Source: Rhabditophanes sp. KR3021 (taxonomy: Eukaryota; Nematoda; Chromadorea; Rhabditida; Alloionematidae). From it: DNA of 64,000 bases. A model generated the notes under the pieces. That model saw only the letters and a list, made by a program, of their open reading frames with translations, made no database searches and had not been told where the DNA came from. The stretch is taken from the NCBI GenBank assembly GCA_963281155.1, contig CAUJLY010000004.1, positions 1,302,001-1,366,000 of the forward strand, written 5' to 3'. The number at the start of each line of letters is the position of its first letter. Position 1 is the first letter of the stretch. Both the position numbers and the translations under genes were made by a program. This document shows, piece by piece, positions 36,525-48,469 of this stretch.

Positions 36525-38138
36525 ATGAAGGTTTGCGTTATTGGTGCTGGGGCTAGCGGATTGCCGGCCATAAAAGTTGCTTTGGAGAATGGGTTTGAAG
36601 TTGTTTGTTTGGAGATGAGTGAAGACATTGGAGGCTTGTGGAGATTTAAATCTCATGATTGTGAAGGTGAGCTTTTTTGCCTAGTTAATATTTATAAATT
36701 TGTAGGTGAGGGGTCTGTAATGAAAAATACTGTTATCAATACTTCCAAATGCATGACTGCATATTCCGATTTTCCTCCAGATGAGAATGTATCAAACTAC
36801 ATGCATAATACTGAATTATTAAAATATTTCCGTTCATATGCATCCCATTTTGATTTACTGAAACATATCATTTTTAAGAGAAAGGTAATCAACATCAATA
36901 GAGATGAAAAGTACCACCACAATGGACGGTGGGAAATTAGTTATGTAAATTTAGAAACAGGCGAAACAGGAACCTTAACAGTCGATGGTGTAATGGTTTG
37001 CTCAGGTCACCACACAGACAGATACTGGCCAAATGAATTCGCTGGGCAAAAAGATTTCAAGGGAAAGATTATGCATTCACATGAGTACAAAGATTGCCAA
37101 GGTTTCGAAGACAAAGTAGTGGTTGTTGTCGGAATTGGAAATTCAGGTGTTGACATTGCTACTGATTTGAAGACAAAAAAAGTGTACTTGTCAACTAGAT
37201 CTGGTTCTTGGATAATGAACAGAGTAGCGGACGGTGGTGAACCGTCAGATCAAGTTTACTTGAACAGATTTAACTACTTTATCAAAAGTATGGTTCCAAA
37301 TTGTGTGCAAAATAGTCTTTTGGAACGTAAATTAAATCAACGATTCGATCATGGCCGTTTCGGCCTCAAGCCAAACCATCGTTTCTTATCAGCACATGTG
37401 ACCATCAATGACGAATTGAGCAACAGGCTAATCAGCGGAACAACAGTAATCAAACCAAATATTTCTTCATTTACTGAAAATGGAATTATCTTTGATGATG
37501 GAACAGTCGTAGAACAGGTTGATATAGTCATCTTTGCTACTGGTTACTCCTTTTCATTCCCCTTCTTAGAAAATGGTAACCTTATAAAGGTCAAGGAAAA
37601 TGAAGTTGATTTGTACAAATTTATGTATCTACCTTCCCTTTCTCCACACAATAGTCTGGCAATTATAGGATTAATTCAACCATTGGGAAGTATTGGATGT
37701 ATTGCGGAATTGCAATGTAGAGTCTTTTGTTCCGCTCTTGCCAAAAGAACTACATTGCCTTCGGAAGAGGAGATGATTAAGGATATGAATAGGATGAATT
37801 TAAAGAATCGGCAAATCTTTGTGAAATCAAGACGGCATTCTATTCAAGTACATTATGTTGAATACTGTGATGGGTTAGCTTCCTTGATCAAAGTAAAACC
37901 AAATATATCGAAATATTTATTTACTTCTCCTAAGTTATTCAAAACATTAATCTTCCATGGTCTTTATCCTTACCAATACAGATTGAATGGAGAAGGTGCA
38001 TGGGATGGTGCTAAAGATGCCATATTGGGAGCTGAAGATAGTACTTTCTATTGCACAATGACAAGAAAAACGAATGAAACCTTGAAGTCTAAACCATGCA
38101 GTAAATTATATGTTTGTAAAATGGTAGGATTTTGTTAA
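36525..38138 (+). CDS. Flavin-containing monooxygenase
   Basis: FAD/NADPH enzyme that oxygenates soft nucleophiles (xenobiotics, amines, thioethers). Motifs: FAD site VIGAGASGLPAIK, the FMO signature FKGKIMHSHEYKD, NADPH site GIGNSGVDIATDL and FATGYSFSFPF. A 39-nt in-frame intron (36667-36705, GTGAGC...TTGTAG) must be removed to give SHDCEGEGSVMKNTVINTS, which fits the family; left in, it adds 13 odd residues (ELFCLVNIYKFVG). With it removed the protein is about 524 aa, close to the family norm. I start at the ATG directly before KVCVIGAG rather than the upstream in-frame TTG. No strong C-terminal membrane anchor is visible. Confidence 0.93.
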   Translation: MKVCVIGAGASGLPAIKVALENGFEVVCLEMSEDIGGLWRFKSHDCEGELFCLVNIYKFVGEGSVMKNTVINTSKCMTAYSDFPPDENVSNYMHNTELLKYFRSYASHFDLLKHIIFKRKVININRDEKYHHNGRWEISYVNLETGETGTLTVDGVMVCSGHHTDRYWPNEFAGQKDFKGKIMHSHEYKDCQGFEDKVVVVVGIGNSGVDIATDLKTKKVYLSTRSGSWIMNRVADGGEPSDQVYLNRFNYFIKSMVPNCVQNSLLERKLNQRFDHGRFGLKPNHRFLSAHVTINDELSNRLISGTTVIKPNISSFTENGIIFDDGTVVEQVDIVIFATGYSFSFPFLENGNLIKVKENEVDLYKFMYLPSLSPHNSLAIIGLIQPLGSIGCIAELQCRVFCSALAKRTTLPSEEEMIKDMNRMNLKNRQIFVKSRRHSIQVHYVEYCDGLASLIKVKPNISKYLFTSPKLFKTLIFHGLYPYQYRLNGEGAWDGAKDAILGAEDSTFYCTMTRKTNETLKSKPCSKLYVCKMVGFC

Positions 38139-38499
38139 AAACTTATTTAACATATTCACTAAATTGTACTTATTCAAACAACTTGTGTATGATGCACTTA
38201 AATAAATGACATTTTCAATTAAATTTTGTCTGTCAATTTTCAAATTCGAATAAAGTATTGTTAGGTAAATAAAACATTATTTGTTTGCTACCAAATGAAC
38301 CTGAATTCGGTAAATTTGTCAATCAGTAACGATATTTTGGTGTTTATTTAATGCCTTCTCCGGCAAACAGTAAAATGAGAAATACGATTTTTTTGACTAT
38401 TTAGGTACTGAAGTGGTATGTTTATGGAATTAGAGTTGAGTATTACTTGCTGCATTATTTTAATAACATAATTGAAGGGAAAACATTGACGCCTTGAAA

Positions 38500-39730
38500 T
38501 TGGTGTATGAATTTCTTCTGATAGAAAATCCTTTGTTCACTCAACTATTTTTGAAAAGTTTACTGAAGATCAATTAAGAAAAGTTTTCTATCCGATATTT
38601 TAACTGCAAGCTTTATAGATCATTTAAGGAACTTTAAGAGATATGTTTTTTAATTTTGGATCGTGATGGCGCCAATATAAACAAAGGCAAGATATGCTCT
38701 TAGTGAAACTAATGATAAAAATGTACTTGGCTTTGATATCTCTAAAAGATAAGTGGATTTTTATCAATGAAATTACAAGCCGTCACAGATTTTATAGGAA
38801 ACCAATTCCACTTGGTTTTAAGAATCACTCTTACTTGTGCCATAAAAAATCGCGTGCTGAAATCGATATGCAGCTAAAGATACATGATGATTATGGCTAT
38901 CACATGAATCGCATTCTTAAGCCTCTCTTCAAGAAATATTTTGAAAAGAAAGAAAACGGTTTTAAGGATTTTTCGGAATTTACTTTCGTCGATCTTTATT
39001 TGCAGGATGAACAATCTATCAAAAGACTTAATGAACGCACTGACTTGATTCATCAAATTGCTGAATCATTCAGAATCACAAAAAATGAGAACTGTCAAAA
39101 TTGATAGTAAGCCTAGACCAGTGAGACACCAGTTCTTCTCCATTCCTTCTACCTGGATATTTGTCAATAAGGATGGCAATCCCAATGACGACATCAGTGC
39201 AGACTTCAAAAGTCGATACCCCATATCATTATCGTGCAATTAAGTTTTATTTTTATAAGTAATAATTAAATATCATTATTTGACGTGCACATCTTAGAAT
39301 GAACAATTTATTAGTTAGGTCGTTATTTACTCAATCACGGTTCAAGCTATTGTTGACTTTAAAATACTGCAGCCATCATCTTTTAAGAATGATTTGAAGC
39401 TTACGATTTATTAAAAAGGAAATTTATGTGCGGATATCTGGGGAACTGCTTCCAATCGTATTGCTGTAATGTGTTCTATATTAGTACAAAAATTTCGAGA
39501 TAGTTTACAAGTGGTAAGTACATATTGTACAAAATTGTATTTATTTAACTAATTTTAGATATCATGGAGTATTTATGGGTTGTGCAATTTCTACCGAAGT
39601 CAAAAAACTTATCATTTTCGAAGCAATTAATTTTTCATTGAATGTTGTGCCTCTTTATTTTCTAGGTGTAGTACAGTCACTTTATGCTTACAGTTCAACA
39701 CTGCCTACAACGTTCTGCGTAAAATTTCCT
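38500..39730 (+). pseudogene. Unrecognised decayed coding region
   Basis: Plus-strand coding-like pieces: 38694-39104 (EITSRHRFYRKPIPLG ... DDYGYHMNRILKPLFKKYF ... FTFVDLYLQDEQSIKRLNER), a shifted continuation to 39242 (RHQFFSIPSTWIFVNKDGNP), and further fragments near 39430-39520 (DIWGTASNRIAVMC, before a GTAAGT donor). The charged, low-bias composition suggests a former gene, but I recognise no family and do not see the family-X motif. It could be a live multi-exon gene that I failed to assemble. Confidence 0.35.
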
Positions 39731-39947
39731 TAGCTGGTCAAATTTAAGAAACCAACAGAAGAACCGTCAAATAAGTCATTTACCTCCAAGAGCAACAACA
39801 ATACGAAAACACCATGGAGTTTTTGCCCAAACGTTGACTTAAGAAATATTTATTAAATTACAAAACTAAATTAAAATATTTGTTAAATTATAAAACTAAA
39901 TTAAAATATTTGTCGTCAATTTTAAATGCTTCTCTGTTAAATAATGA

Positions 39948-42036
39948 CTACTCCTCTATTATAAAAACAAAACACGCAACATCTCCATTTCCTCCTTCGC
40001 AATAGATGTCTGAGTTGATGATGAATGAAAATTCGTATTGACTACAAATGGCATTTACGCTGCCTTTAGGGAATTTTTTGTTGCTTTCTACTGATTCAAT
40101 CAGTTTCCTTTTTAATAAAGTTGGGTCCTGGTTATTTGAAATTACTGTGTCGATTACATCATGCAAATTTTGATTATTACAATGCAGTGTATCCATTTTA
40201 GAAGCGTCCCTCCGAACTCTGATAGTTATTCTTTCACCTGAATCGTCGTTATTAAATTCTTGTGTTTGTTCACCCAAAATACTTCCTCTTGGGTTCATAG
40301 ATTTGCTTGTAAATTGACTATTCAAATTGTCATTATCAATATCCATGTCATTTTTTAAATATTTCAACATTGATTTTATGTCACCTAAGACTTCTTTAAG
40401 TTGATCCATTTCTCCTGTAGCTGTAATCAAATCACCAGACAAAGTTTCATTTAGCTCTTCTCCATTATTTATCACAACTCCAGCTATTTTATTATCTTCT
40501 TTTGAATTCGACAAAAGTATCGTTCTCAGTTTCTTCATCTTTCATAATTTCCTTTGAATTAACATGATGACCGATGGTTGTTTCATTACCATCAATTGGA
40601 TTAAAAGCTTTTAACAATTTAATATTCTCTGTAATTTCATCTTCAATATTAGCCAAAGCCTTTGTATCAGTAGCGTCATGTTCAATAGTATTTACAGGTA
40701 AAGAAACCGTGCCATTTCCAGTCATATTACTCTTAGTTAAAACTAATTGCTTTTCCAAGCCTCTAAGATATTCCAAACTAGTTTTGTGGCTATCCAGATC
40801 ACCATTATCTCTATACTGATCACTTGCCTTATTTGATTTTTGTGATTCAGGAGAAATAACATATGTTACCACTGGCTCTTCCTTTATATTTTTTAAAATC
40901 TCTGCCGTTGCTTCTTTTATTACCTTTTTATCATCTGCAATTACCCATGTTTCTGGACGATTTTTGTCTGTATCAACCATATTTAATTCCATTGAGTTTA
41001 CTTTCATTTCAGTGACTTTGTAAGGAAGTTGTTGTCTTGGATAGTCATTAAACTTAGTATGTTTAAATTTAGTATCTTTAAGGGAAACATCTATAATTTG
41101 GGGCTTTGTCTCAGACAATGAAGTTTGGAAGTTGCTGGTTGTAGGTTGAACTTGATTGCTCAGAGATGGTACTTCTATTAATTTTGGCAATGATTTTATT
41201 ATGATTTTAGACGGCACCGTACCATTACAATCACAGCCACCTGAATGTTGCTGTTTGGTAGGACAATTATTGCTTGTATAATCACAACCATTCAAAGGTT
41301 TCTGCTGGCTACTTTGTTCACAGTTTACACCTGCACTACATTCATTTGATGGTTGAATTTGCTGTTGGTTCACTACGGCACAGTTATCACTAGAACCACA
41401 ACCATTTTTAGATGGCGATTGTTGTTGGTTATTTTGTCCACTCGAAGATTGCTGTTGATTATTCTGACCACAATTAGAGGAATCTGAACTACATCCATTT
41501 TGCGATTGTCTACTAGAAGATGGCTCTTGATTATTTTGTCCGCAATTAGTAGAATCTGATCCACATCCGTTAGAAGATTGTTGCTGACTACTTTGGCCAC
41601 AATTGTTAGTAGAATCTGATCCGCATCCGTTAGAAGATTGTTGCTGACTACTTTGGCCACAATTGTTAGTAGAATCTGATCCGCATCCGTTAGAAGATTG
41701 TTGCTGGCTACTTTGGCCACAATTGTTAGTAGAATCTGAGCCACATCCATTCGACGACTGCCCATTTGATGATTGACTACTTGAAGATTGATCACTTGAA
41801 GATTGCCCACTTGGCGATTGAGCACCCCAAGATTGTCCACTTGAAAATTGCTGTTGATTGTTTTGCCCACAAGGATTTTGCATACAACAATTTGAAGCAG
41901 GGCTAATCTGACATGAATTACACGGACACCTTTGACTCATCCCCGAAAATCCATTAGTTTGAAATAAAAAAGCATCACACAAATTTAGGCAAATAAAAAA
42001 AATTAATAAATGAACAAAATAAATGCCCCACATCAA
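39948..42036 (-). CDS. Secreted Gln/Ser/Asn/Cys-repeat protein with ground-like domain (GRL family)
   Basis: Hedgehog-related, nematode-specific secreted protein. The signal peptide (MMWGIYFVHLLIFFICLNLC) is followed by a low-complexity region with four 20-residue repeats (SSNGCGSDSTNNCGQSSQQQ type), a long charged middle, and a C-terminal ground-like domain with the typical Cys pattern: HCNNQNLHDVIDTVI ... VNAICSQYEFSFIINSDIYC ... GDVACFVF. The front (to 40492) and the domain (from about 40538) are in different frames. A single extra base near ACTTTTGTCGAATTCAAAAG would explain it; a 91-nt intron from GTAATG to CAAAAG also restores frame, but its acceptor is poor. GRL proteins are usually cuticle or glial/epithelial apical-matrix components. 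Confidence 0.85.
41540..41770 (-). repeat. 60-bp tandem coding repeat in the GRL gene
   Basis: About four copies of a 60-bp unit, each encoding 20 residues rich in Gln, Ser, Asn and two Cys. The middle two units are almost identical at DNA level, so the copy number may vary and is prone to misassembly. Confidence 0.9.
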
Positions 42037-42566
42037 ACTTTATTAAAAGAATAATATTTTTTGTTAAAAAATAATATCAAACCATATATATTTGGGTCGT
42101 CTAGCAAAATAGGTAGCTGTTGTTTTATAATTAGGTTAATTATATTTAAATGAGTTTTTGGAACATATAACATTTCAAGGTCTATTGTTTTGTTAAAGGA
42201 TTTGTAGATGGGAATGGAAATGGTTTTGTATGTATGTATTTATTTTCAGACATGTAATTAAAGGAACCTCACATTATTTGAACCACTTTGAAAAGACGAT
42301 TATTTTTTTAAATAAACACCTGTCTTAAATTTGCATGGCCCATTTTATATGTCGAGATTTTAATACTTTTTATTTGTTCAAATGTATACAAGTTTAAAAT
42401 TTGTAATATTTTTACAAGGAAGCTGATTTGTTATACTTTTATAAAAAATTTGTTTATTCTTGGAGTAAATTGTAAAACAATAATATTTAAAAGTATATCT
42501 TTCTAAAAAATATTTGAAATCTCGGCGAGTATTCCGGATTCTTTTAACACTAGAATATTGAGGCGT

Positions 42567-42796
42567 ACCTACTTCGCCGCAATGAAAATTTGCTGTGGCG
42601 AAGTAGTGTAAAAATATATATGTATATCCTAGTTCGCCACACAATTAAAATTTATAATATAATAACAAATAAACACTATGTTTCAACTTTTATAATGATC
42701 AAGCTGCATAGCATAACAGTTTATAATGCTTTACGAACTTCCTAGGCCTTTAAAATGATTGTTGACAATTGTTGATTTTTTTGTGGCGAAGTAGGT
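42567..42796. mobile_element. MITE-like element with 15-bp inverted ends
   Basis: ACCTACTTCGCCGCA at 42567-42581 is the inverse complement of TGTGGCGAAGTAGGT at 42782-42796 with one mismatch. A second internal pair lies at 42594-42606 and 42630-42641. About 230 bp, AT-rich, no ORF. A clear target-site duplication was not found. It resembles a small non-autonomous DNA transposon or a nested hairpin. Confidence 0.6.
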
Positions 42797-43342
42797 GGTA
42801 TTCCAATTAAAAAGATTCGGCTGATAATATATTTTGAAATATAAAAAAATATAAGCAGCATTATGAGTATTACCAAGAGAGTTTAGCAGTTTTTTAACTT
42901 CAATACAATCTGAAAGAAATTTTAGTTATTAGGGTTACGTTGAGGGTGTTAGAAGAAATAATATGAATTCTTCGACTGTTAATGATTTAATATTTATTTA
43001 TTTTTAATGTTTAACGTTCTTTAAACATATTATTTCATTGTTAATTTGCTTTGCCTACTTTATTTGTAATATTTTGTAAGAAAACTTCAATAATGGCTAT
43101 TTTTATAACTCGCTCAAGCAAGCTAGATTTTTTTGATGAGCAGCATCGGATACTTTTAGCAAATAAATTTTTATAAATGATATTCTTCTTTTTTATCTCT
43201 TGCAATTTTCTTTGTTGCCTATTTATTAAGACAGGAAAGTATCGGTTTTGCATTATCATTTATAATAGATTACTTTAAATATTTATTAACCCGCAGTTAT
43301 GAATTAAATGTAATCCCTTTGACTGATATCAGAGAAGTGATT

Positions 43343-45010
43343 TTAAAATCTTTTTTGAAGATACTTGACGATGTCATTAATAATTTGATCTTTTTGCTTG
43401 GAAAAAGGCATGTTGATGATGCCATGATATGCCGCTGTGTAGTGTCTATGAGTGCACATTACTCCGTTTCTTTGTAGTTTACGTGCATAAAGAATGCCTT
43501 CGGATGCTAGTATATCAAATCCACAGGTGATCACCATAGCATCTGGTGAATTTCCATTCTCCTCAGCTATTAAAGGACAAAGGTCTGGGTGAGGAGTATA
43601 TAGGGATGATAATTTAGGGCAAGGAGAACTTGTCCCCTCTTTTGTGTACTTTTCAGGTTGAGTAAACGTGGAAGGCAAATATTTTAAGTCTAGTGAATCA
43701 GAAATGAAAGGATCCTTTCTAACTTCTTCTGAAATGTGTTCATTTTTTATGACCTTTTGTACATTTTCATTCGTAGCCGGAATTCCGATATAAAGCAACA
43801 TCCTAAAAAATAAAGATTAAATATTAAAAAAAGGAATCTGTACCATCTAGCTAATAAACCAGCATTTAATAATCCTGTCAATGGATATTCTTTATAATGG
43901 TGTTGAAATGATGGTGTTTGAAAGTCAAAACTAACGACGGGATAAATCAAAACTTGTGCTTTGAAATATTTCTTTCCTGCATTTGCTAGGCGTCTGGAAA
44001 TGACTGTAGATAAGCATGCCCCAGCTGAATCACCCATAATAGCTATTTTTTCTTTGTCAATTCCATAATCTTGGTAGAGTTTTTCACAGAATATGGTTGC
44101 TACTTTCAGGCATTCGTCAACAGGACCTGGAAGTATGTATTTTGATAAATGTTTCAACTATTTGTGTACATTTTGAAGTTATTTGGGTAAAAGATGTATT
44201 TATGCAACTTTGTAATCATATCGAATTAAAGATACGAAGAATTATAAATTTACCTGGAAAAAGTGTGTTTGGCGCTAACGAATAGTCAATCGACACAACA
44301 GTGCATCCTAATTCCTTAATCAAATTCAAAATAAATGGATCATAGTAAAATGTTCTCATAGTACAAAAACCACCACCTATAAAAATTAATAAATCAGCTT
44401 ATCATCAAGTTACCACTGAAAATGAATAATACAAGTTATTGTTTTCACATAACAACTTACTGAATGAAGATTATTGCTCTGTCTGATTGTGACCCTTTGC
44501 CTTTTTGAGGAATATAGACGCGGCATTTTACGCCATCAATTTTTTTGTTTTTGATGGTTATCCATTTTGGATGTCTTTTATAACAAATAAAAAAGGTAGT
44601 GAAATCCAAAACCGAGTTGAAATATTTCTAACCTTTGGTCCAAAAAAAAACTCCACCCAATGTCCCAAATATTCATTAGAAATTCTCAACAATAACTCAA
44701 ATGTCTGTATCTTAACCCTATCAGCGATTCCTTGAGGTAATTTGACATAACAAACAGCTGAAATCAACATCATGATAGCATTAAAAGTAATAATCTTCGA
44801 AATCATATTTGCACTACACAAATGAATCCATTCCCCAAATGATTCTGCCAAGTGTGTCTTTGGTGCAAACTAAAATGTATTTAGATTCTTTGGCTATATA
44901 GATTAATTTACCACAATAAACTTTTTTTCATCTGGATAGTAAATTTTGGATAGTAATTCCATTATAGCATCACCTATGACGTAGCGACCAATGTTTAGGT
45001 AAGATAACAT
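43343..45010 (-). CDS. Arylacetamide deacetylase/HSL-like alpha/beta hydrolase
   Basis: Esterase/lipase of the AADAC-hormone-sensitive lipase group. Exons 45010-44912, 44869-44633, 44574-44461, 44415-44414 (2 nt), 44376-44254, 44126-43844 and 43802-43343. Motifs: oxyanion HGGGF, which exists only when the 2-nt exon is included; nucleophile IMGDSAGACLS; acid ITCGFDILASEG; and His in YTAAYHGI. An N-terminal hydrophobic stretch (ITFNAIMMLISAVCYV) could be a membrane anchor. A run of nine T (44642-44650) gives one base too many: eight T restore VEFFLDQRHPKWITIKNKKI. Intron sizes are 37-119 nt. Confidence 0.85.
44414..44415 (-). other. Inferred 2-nt microexon (TG) of the AADAC-like gene
   Basis: The previous exon ends ATCTTCATTCA before GTAAGT (intron 44460-44416, ...TTTTCAG); then TG; then GTAACT...TTTATAG (intron 44413-44377); then GTGGTGGTTTTTGT. 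CA+TG+GTGGTGGT reads His-Gly-Gly-Gly. Without TG the frame is lost and the motif cannot be made. Confidence 0.7.
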
Positions 45011-46735
45011 TGTTGCATTAACTGTAAATTAATAATTAAGTTGGGCTATATTATAATAAAGGTAATGGCTGGTAAGAATAAAAAGGCTTTCCTGATCGTG
45101 AAGATTAAGGAATATCTGATGGGTCGATCAAATCGTCTTTCATTAAATATGGATACCTCTCTATAAATTAAAATTGCCGTTGGAAAATTGTCTAAATTGT
45201 CTAAATGATAAAATTAAATTTTTGGTTTAAATTTATGGAATCAAACTAGTTTTTACAAGATATGCATTACAACTATTAATAATACATCATTGATGGAGAT
45301 ATTAATACTCGAAAATCATAAAACTTGTCCGAAAACAAAAAAAAGAATACAACTTTTTTAGTTTTGACACTATTTTTTATCAAATTCACAGCTTAATAAT
45401 AAATATAGTAACCCATTATCAATTATAATGACAATAACAGATGTCTAATAATGGCGTCTAATTTTTTGATCATATTATGGCTTAACAAAAGAGGGCCATC
45501 TTATTGTTGTAAAAAGGTCATGGTCGAATATTAACTTATTATTATTATCCTTTTATTTGTTATTTAAATGATTGTGGTTAAACTAATTTGTACATCTATA
45601 CTTATGTAGATTAATCTTTAACCTAGATCTATTGGAATACGGAAGTTCTGAGGTAACACTTGAAATTTTTTCAATATAAATGATTAAATCTAACTTTCTA
45701 TTTTATTTATATATGAATAAGAAAGGTCGTCTCTCGCCAAAGGTATTATACGTTCAAAGATTCATTAGTAATAACATATGCACGTGTCTCTTCTCTACGT
45801 CACACTCATTAATTAATTCACATAAATAAGGTTTTTAAACATTCAACCAATTTTAGACAATTACCTTCTAAGCAAATAAAAAAGACGAATGTCATGCTTT
45901 CCAAAATATTTTCAAAAAATATGTAGGTGTCAAACTTAACAATGCATCATCCAAAGGTATTAAAAGTGAATAGACACAATAGAAATATTTAAGAAACTAC
46001 TTAGTTGGGCTAATAATTTGTGGTGAAGGTTAGACCTTTATGCAATTGAAAACACCAGGTGGAGTATTAAACTTTATTAGAATTCAAATTCAGCAAAGAT
46101 ACCAAATAAGTTTACTTTAAAATCAAATGAAGAATAAATGAAGTAAATAGTTGTGGAAAAGTTAATTTACTGGATACACTCCTTCTCTTTAGTGGATATT
46201 TATCAAATAAGTATTTTCTGAAATGATCTATAGACTGCGCAACAAAGTTGAATTCAGCCGGAATGAATTAATATTTACTTATTTTAACAATAAATTTAAA
46301 TTAATGACAAATAAATAAGGCCATTAAAGGCATAGCAAACACTTTTTAAGTAAATACTTAATCCTTTTATTGATGTAAATTCGTCGTGCCATATCAACAT
46401 GTTATTAATAAATGTTTAATTAAATTCGGATAAATTAAATCAAACCAAAATATCGAATAATACTCTTAAAGAACTTTTGAAAAACAACATAAAGTTGTTT
46501 ATTAATATTTGATGGTCATCCATTAAATTTATGAATAATTCTAAAAAAACAATACCATCCAATAATAAACACTTTGCCCTTTTTGACTTCCTGTACTTGT
46601 TGTAATTTCATACCACTTGATTACAACTTTTATTTGAAAACAAACCAACTATCCCTCAATTTTATGGATAGCTATTAAATTTATTTAAACCAAAAGAGAT
46701 ACAAATAATGGAACAAAAAACAAGAGATATAAGTG
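45011..46735. other. Intergenic, no gene seen
   Basis: About 1.7 kb of very AT-rich sequence between the hydrolase start and the 3' end of the next minus-strand gene. No ORF, RNA gene or clear repeat supported. Confidence 0.5.
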
Positions 46736-48207
46736 TTATTTTATATAATTTGCATCCACTCTTTTATGTATTTTAAATGCTTTCATAAAGTATCCTGTTT
46801 TTGTGTCAGAGGGCTCTTCATCGACCTCACTCATTATACTTTTGGAAGCGTTGATGGGGTTGTTTTTAGCATGGTCACCGGATATTACTACTATAAAGTC
46901 GTTATTATTTTAATTAAGGGAAATAATAGATTTACCTTCTTCGAGTGGACTCTTAGATTCATCTAGAGCTGCAGCGTGGTAATCAAATTCTTCTGTTGTG
47001 GAAGAAGCTTTCACCTCTGTTAATGGTTTTGCTTTTTCATTTGTTGACAGAGGTAGCATTGTGTTTTTGGGTTCGTCTTTTGGAAGGGTTTCTAAGGGAC
47101 ATGCATTTATAGCTGTGGGGACACATTCAGCTTTACCTGGCGATACGAATGGTTTTAAATTTGTGGCTGTTGAGTCGTTGGGTTTTAATTTGCTGTAGGG
47201 ATCTTCAGGGAAAGGGGGTTGTAATTGAGGAGAAGCTTGAGGGGACATGTAAGGTGTTTGTGGTGGTGGATTGTAAGCCATTTGTGGGATATAAGGTGTT
47301 TGCTGATTGTAAGGCAATTGTTGTGGTGGATTGTAAGGTACTTGTGGTTGTACATTGTAAAATGATGGACATGGTTGTTGGGAGTATATCTGAGGTTGTT
47401 GATACTCAAGTGAAGCTGGCTGAACGTATGTCAGAGCTGGTTGAGAATATGTCGGAGCTGGTTGAGAATATGTTGGAGCTGCAATTGGTTGTGTGTATGA
47501 TGGTGGTTGCGATAATATTGGCTGTGAATATGTGGGTAATTGTTGCGGTTGGGAATAACTTGGTAATTGTTGTGGTTGTGAATAAGAAGAAGTGATCGGA
47601 GCTAATGTTGGCAGATAAGAAACTGGCTGCGGCATCATAACATCACAAGGATTCGTCTGCCTAATATAAACTGGAACTGGATTAAAACTATTAATCGGCT
47701 GTTGACAAGGCGGAATCTGGTCTAAGCCTTCACTACACAGACTTCTACAGCGCCTTCTTCTGCAACATCTCTTACGGCACCTTCTCCGAGGACGGCAGCA
47801 TTTTCTATAGCCACATGATCCTCCACAAGATCTCTTTTTCTTACCTTGCAAAATTGATTATTCCTGCATAGAGGAGATGAAAAAGTCATAACTCCTTGTG
47901 CGCGTAGGCAATTTTGATCACAGGTCTGTTCATTTCGAGGTAGCTCATTGAGATTATTGTTGTTATTACTGCTTCCTCCACCACCCATTCCCATCCCTCC
48001 TAATCCGCCAAAAAGATTTCCACCAAATAAGTTTCCGATTCCCCTAATCTTTCTGTCTGGCTTTTTCTTACTAAAAAACTTCTGTTCATCGAAACCTTTA
48101 GTTTGCTTGCCGTTTTGAAAATTAGAAATATCCCAAATCGCACTAACTAAAACCATAGGAAATAATCCAAGATAAATAATGATGTAATAAACCATCTCCT
48201 CCCTCAT
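46736..48207 (-). CDS. Secreted Cys/Arg- and YSQP-repeat protein, unrecognised
   Basis: The signal peptide MREEMVYYIIIYLGLFPMVL is followed by a Gly/Asn-rich segment, a four-Cys segment, a striking basic block (GYRKCCRPRRRCRKRCC then RRRRCRSLC), then Pro/Gln/Tyr repeats (YSQPQQLP, QPxYSQP, PYNP). The last exon (46890-46736, after a 45-nt intron 46935-46891) adds about 50 residues. A one-base break at 47842-47850 (TTTTGCAAGGTAAG) separates the front from the Cys/Arg block; an extra A would read NQFCKGKKKRSCGG. A 74-nt intron starting at that GTAAG also restores frame but deletes much of the Cys-Arg block. Composition resembles cuticle, egg-shell or secreted matrix proteins; no domain recognised. 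Confidence 0.7.
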
Positions 48208-48469
48208 TAAACTAATAACACCAAATCATATCTTTATATATCCTTAAATATGCCCAGACAAAACAAACATCCTCTTCGTAACAAATAGTTCAAGTCCTGA
48301 CAAAGCTTCTTAAAACATGTTAGTTCACTTCTAAATTACTTTACATTCCATCATTTATCAATCAAAACATGTTTAATGACATCTAAAAATGGATCTAGGT
48401 GTTTCTATTATGTAAAGATGTTATTATTTACAAAGCTTCCAAAATGAAGTTATAAAAATTGTGGTATGG

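Noticed and set aside
40508..40598. 91-nt intron explaining the GRL frame break
   Set aside because: Restores the frame, but the acceptor CAAAAG lacks the T-rich tract seen in the other introns; an extra base is simpler. Kept as an alternative.
47149..47595. 148-codon plus-strand Val/Met/Leu-rich frame
   Set aside because: Complement of the YSQP repeats; composition follows from the repeat.
47811..47850. 40-nt GT-AG intron in the YSQP gene
   Set aside because: Good splice ends, but removing it gives the wrong frame and a stop soon after, and would delete part of a continuous Cys pattern.
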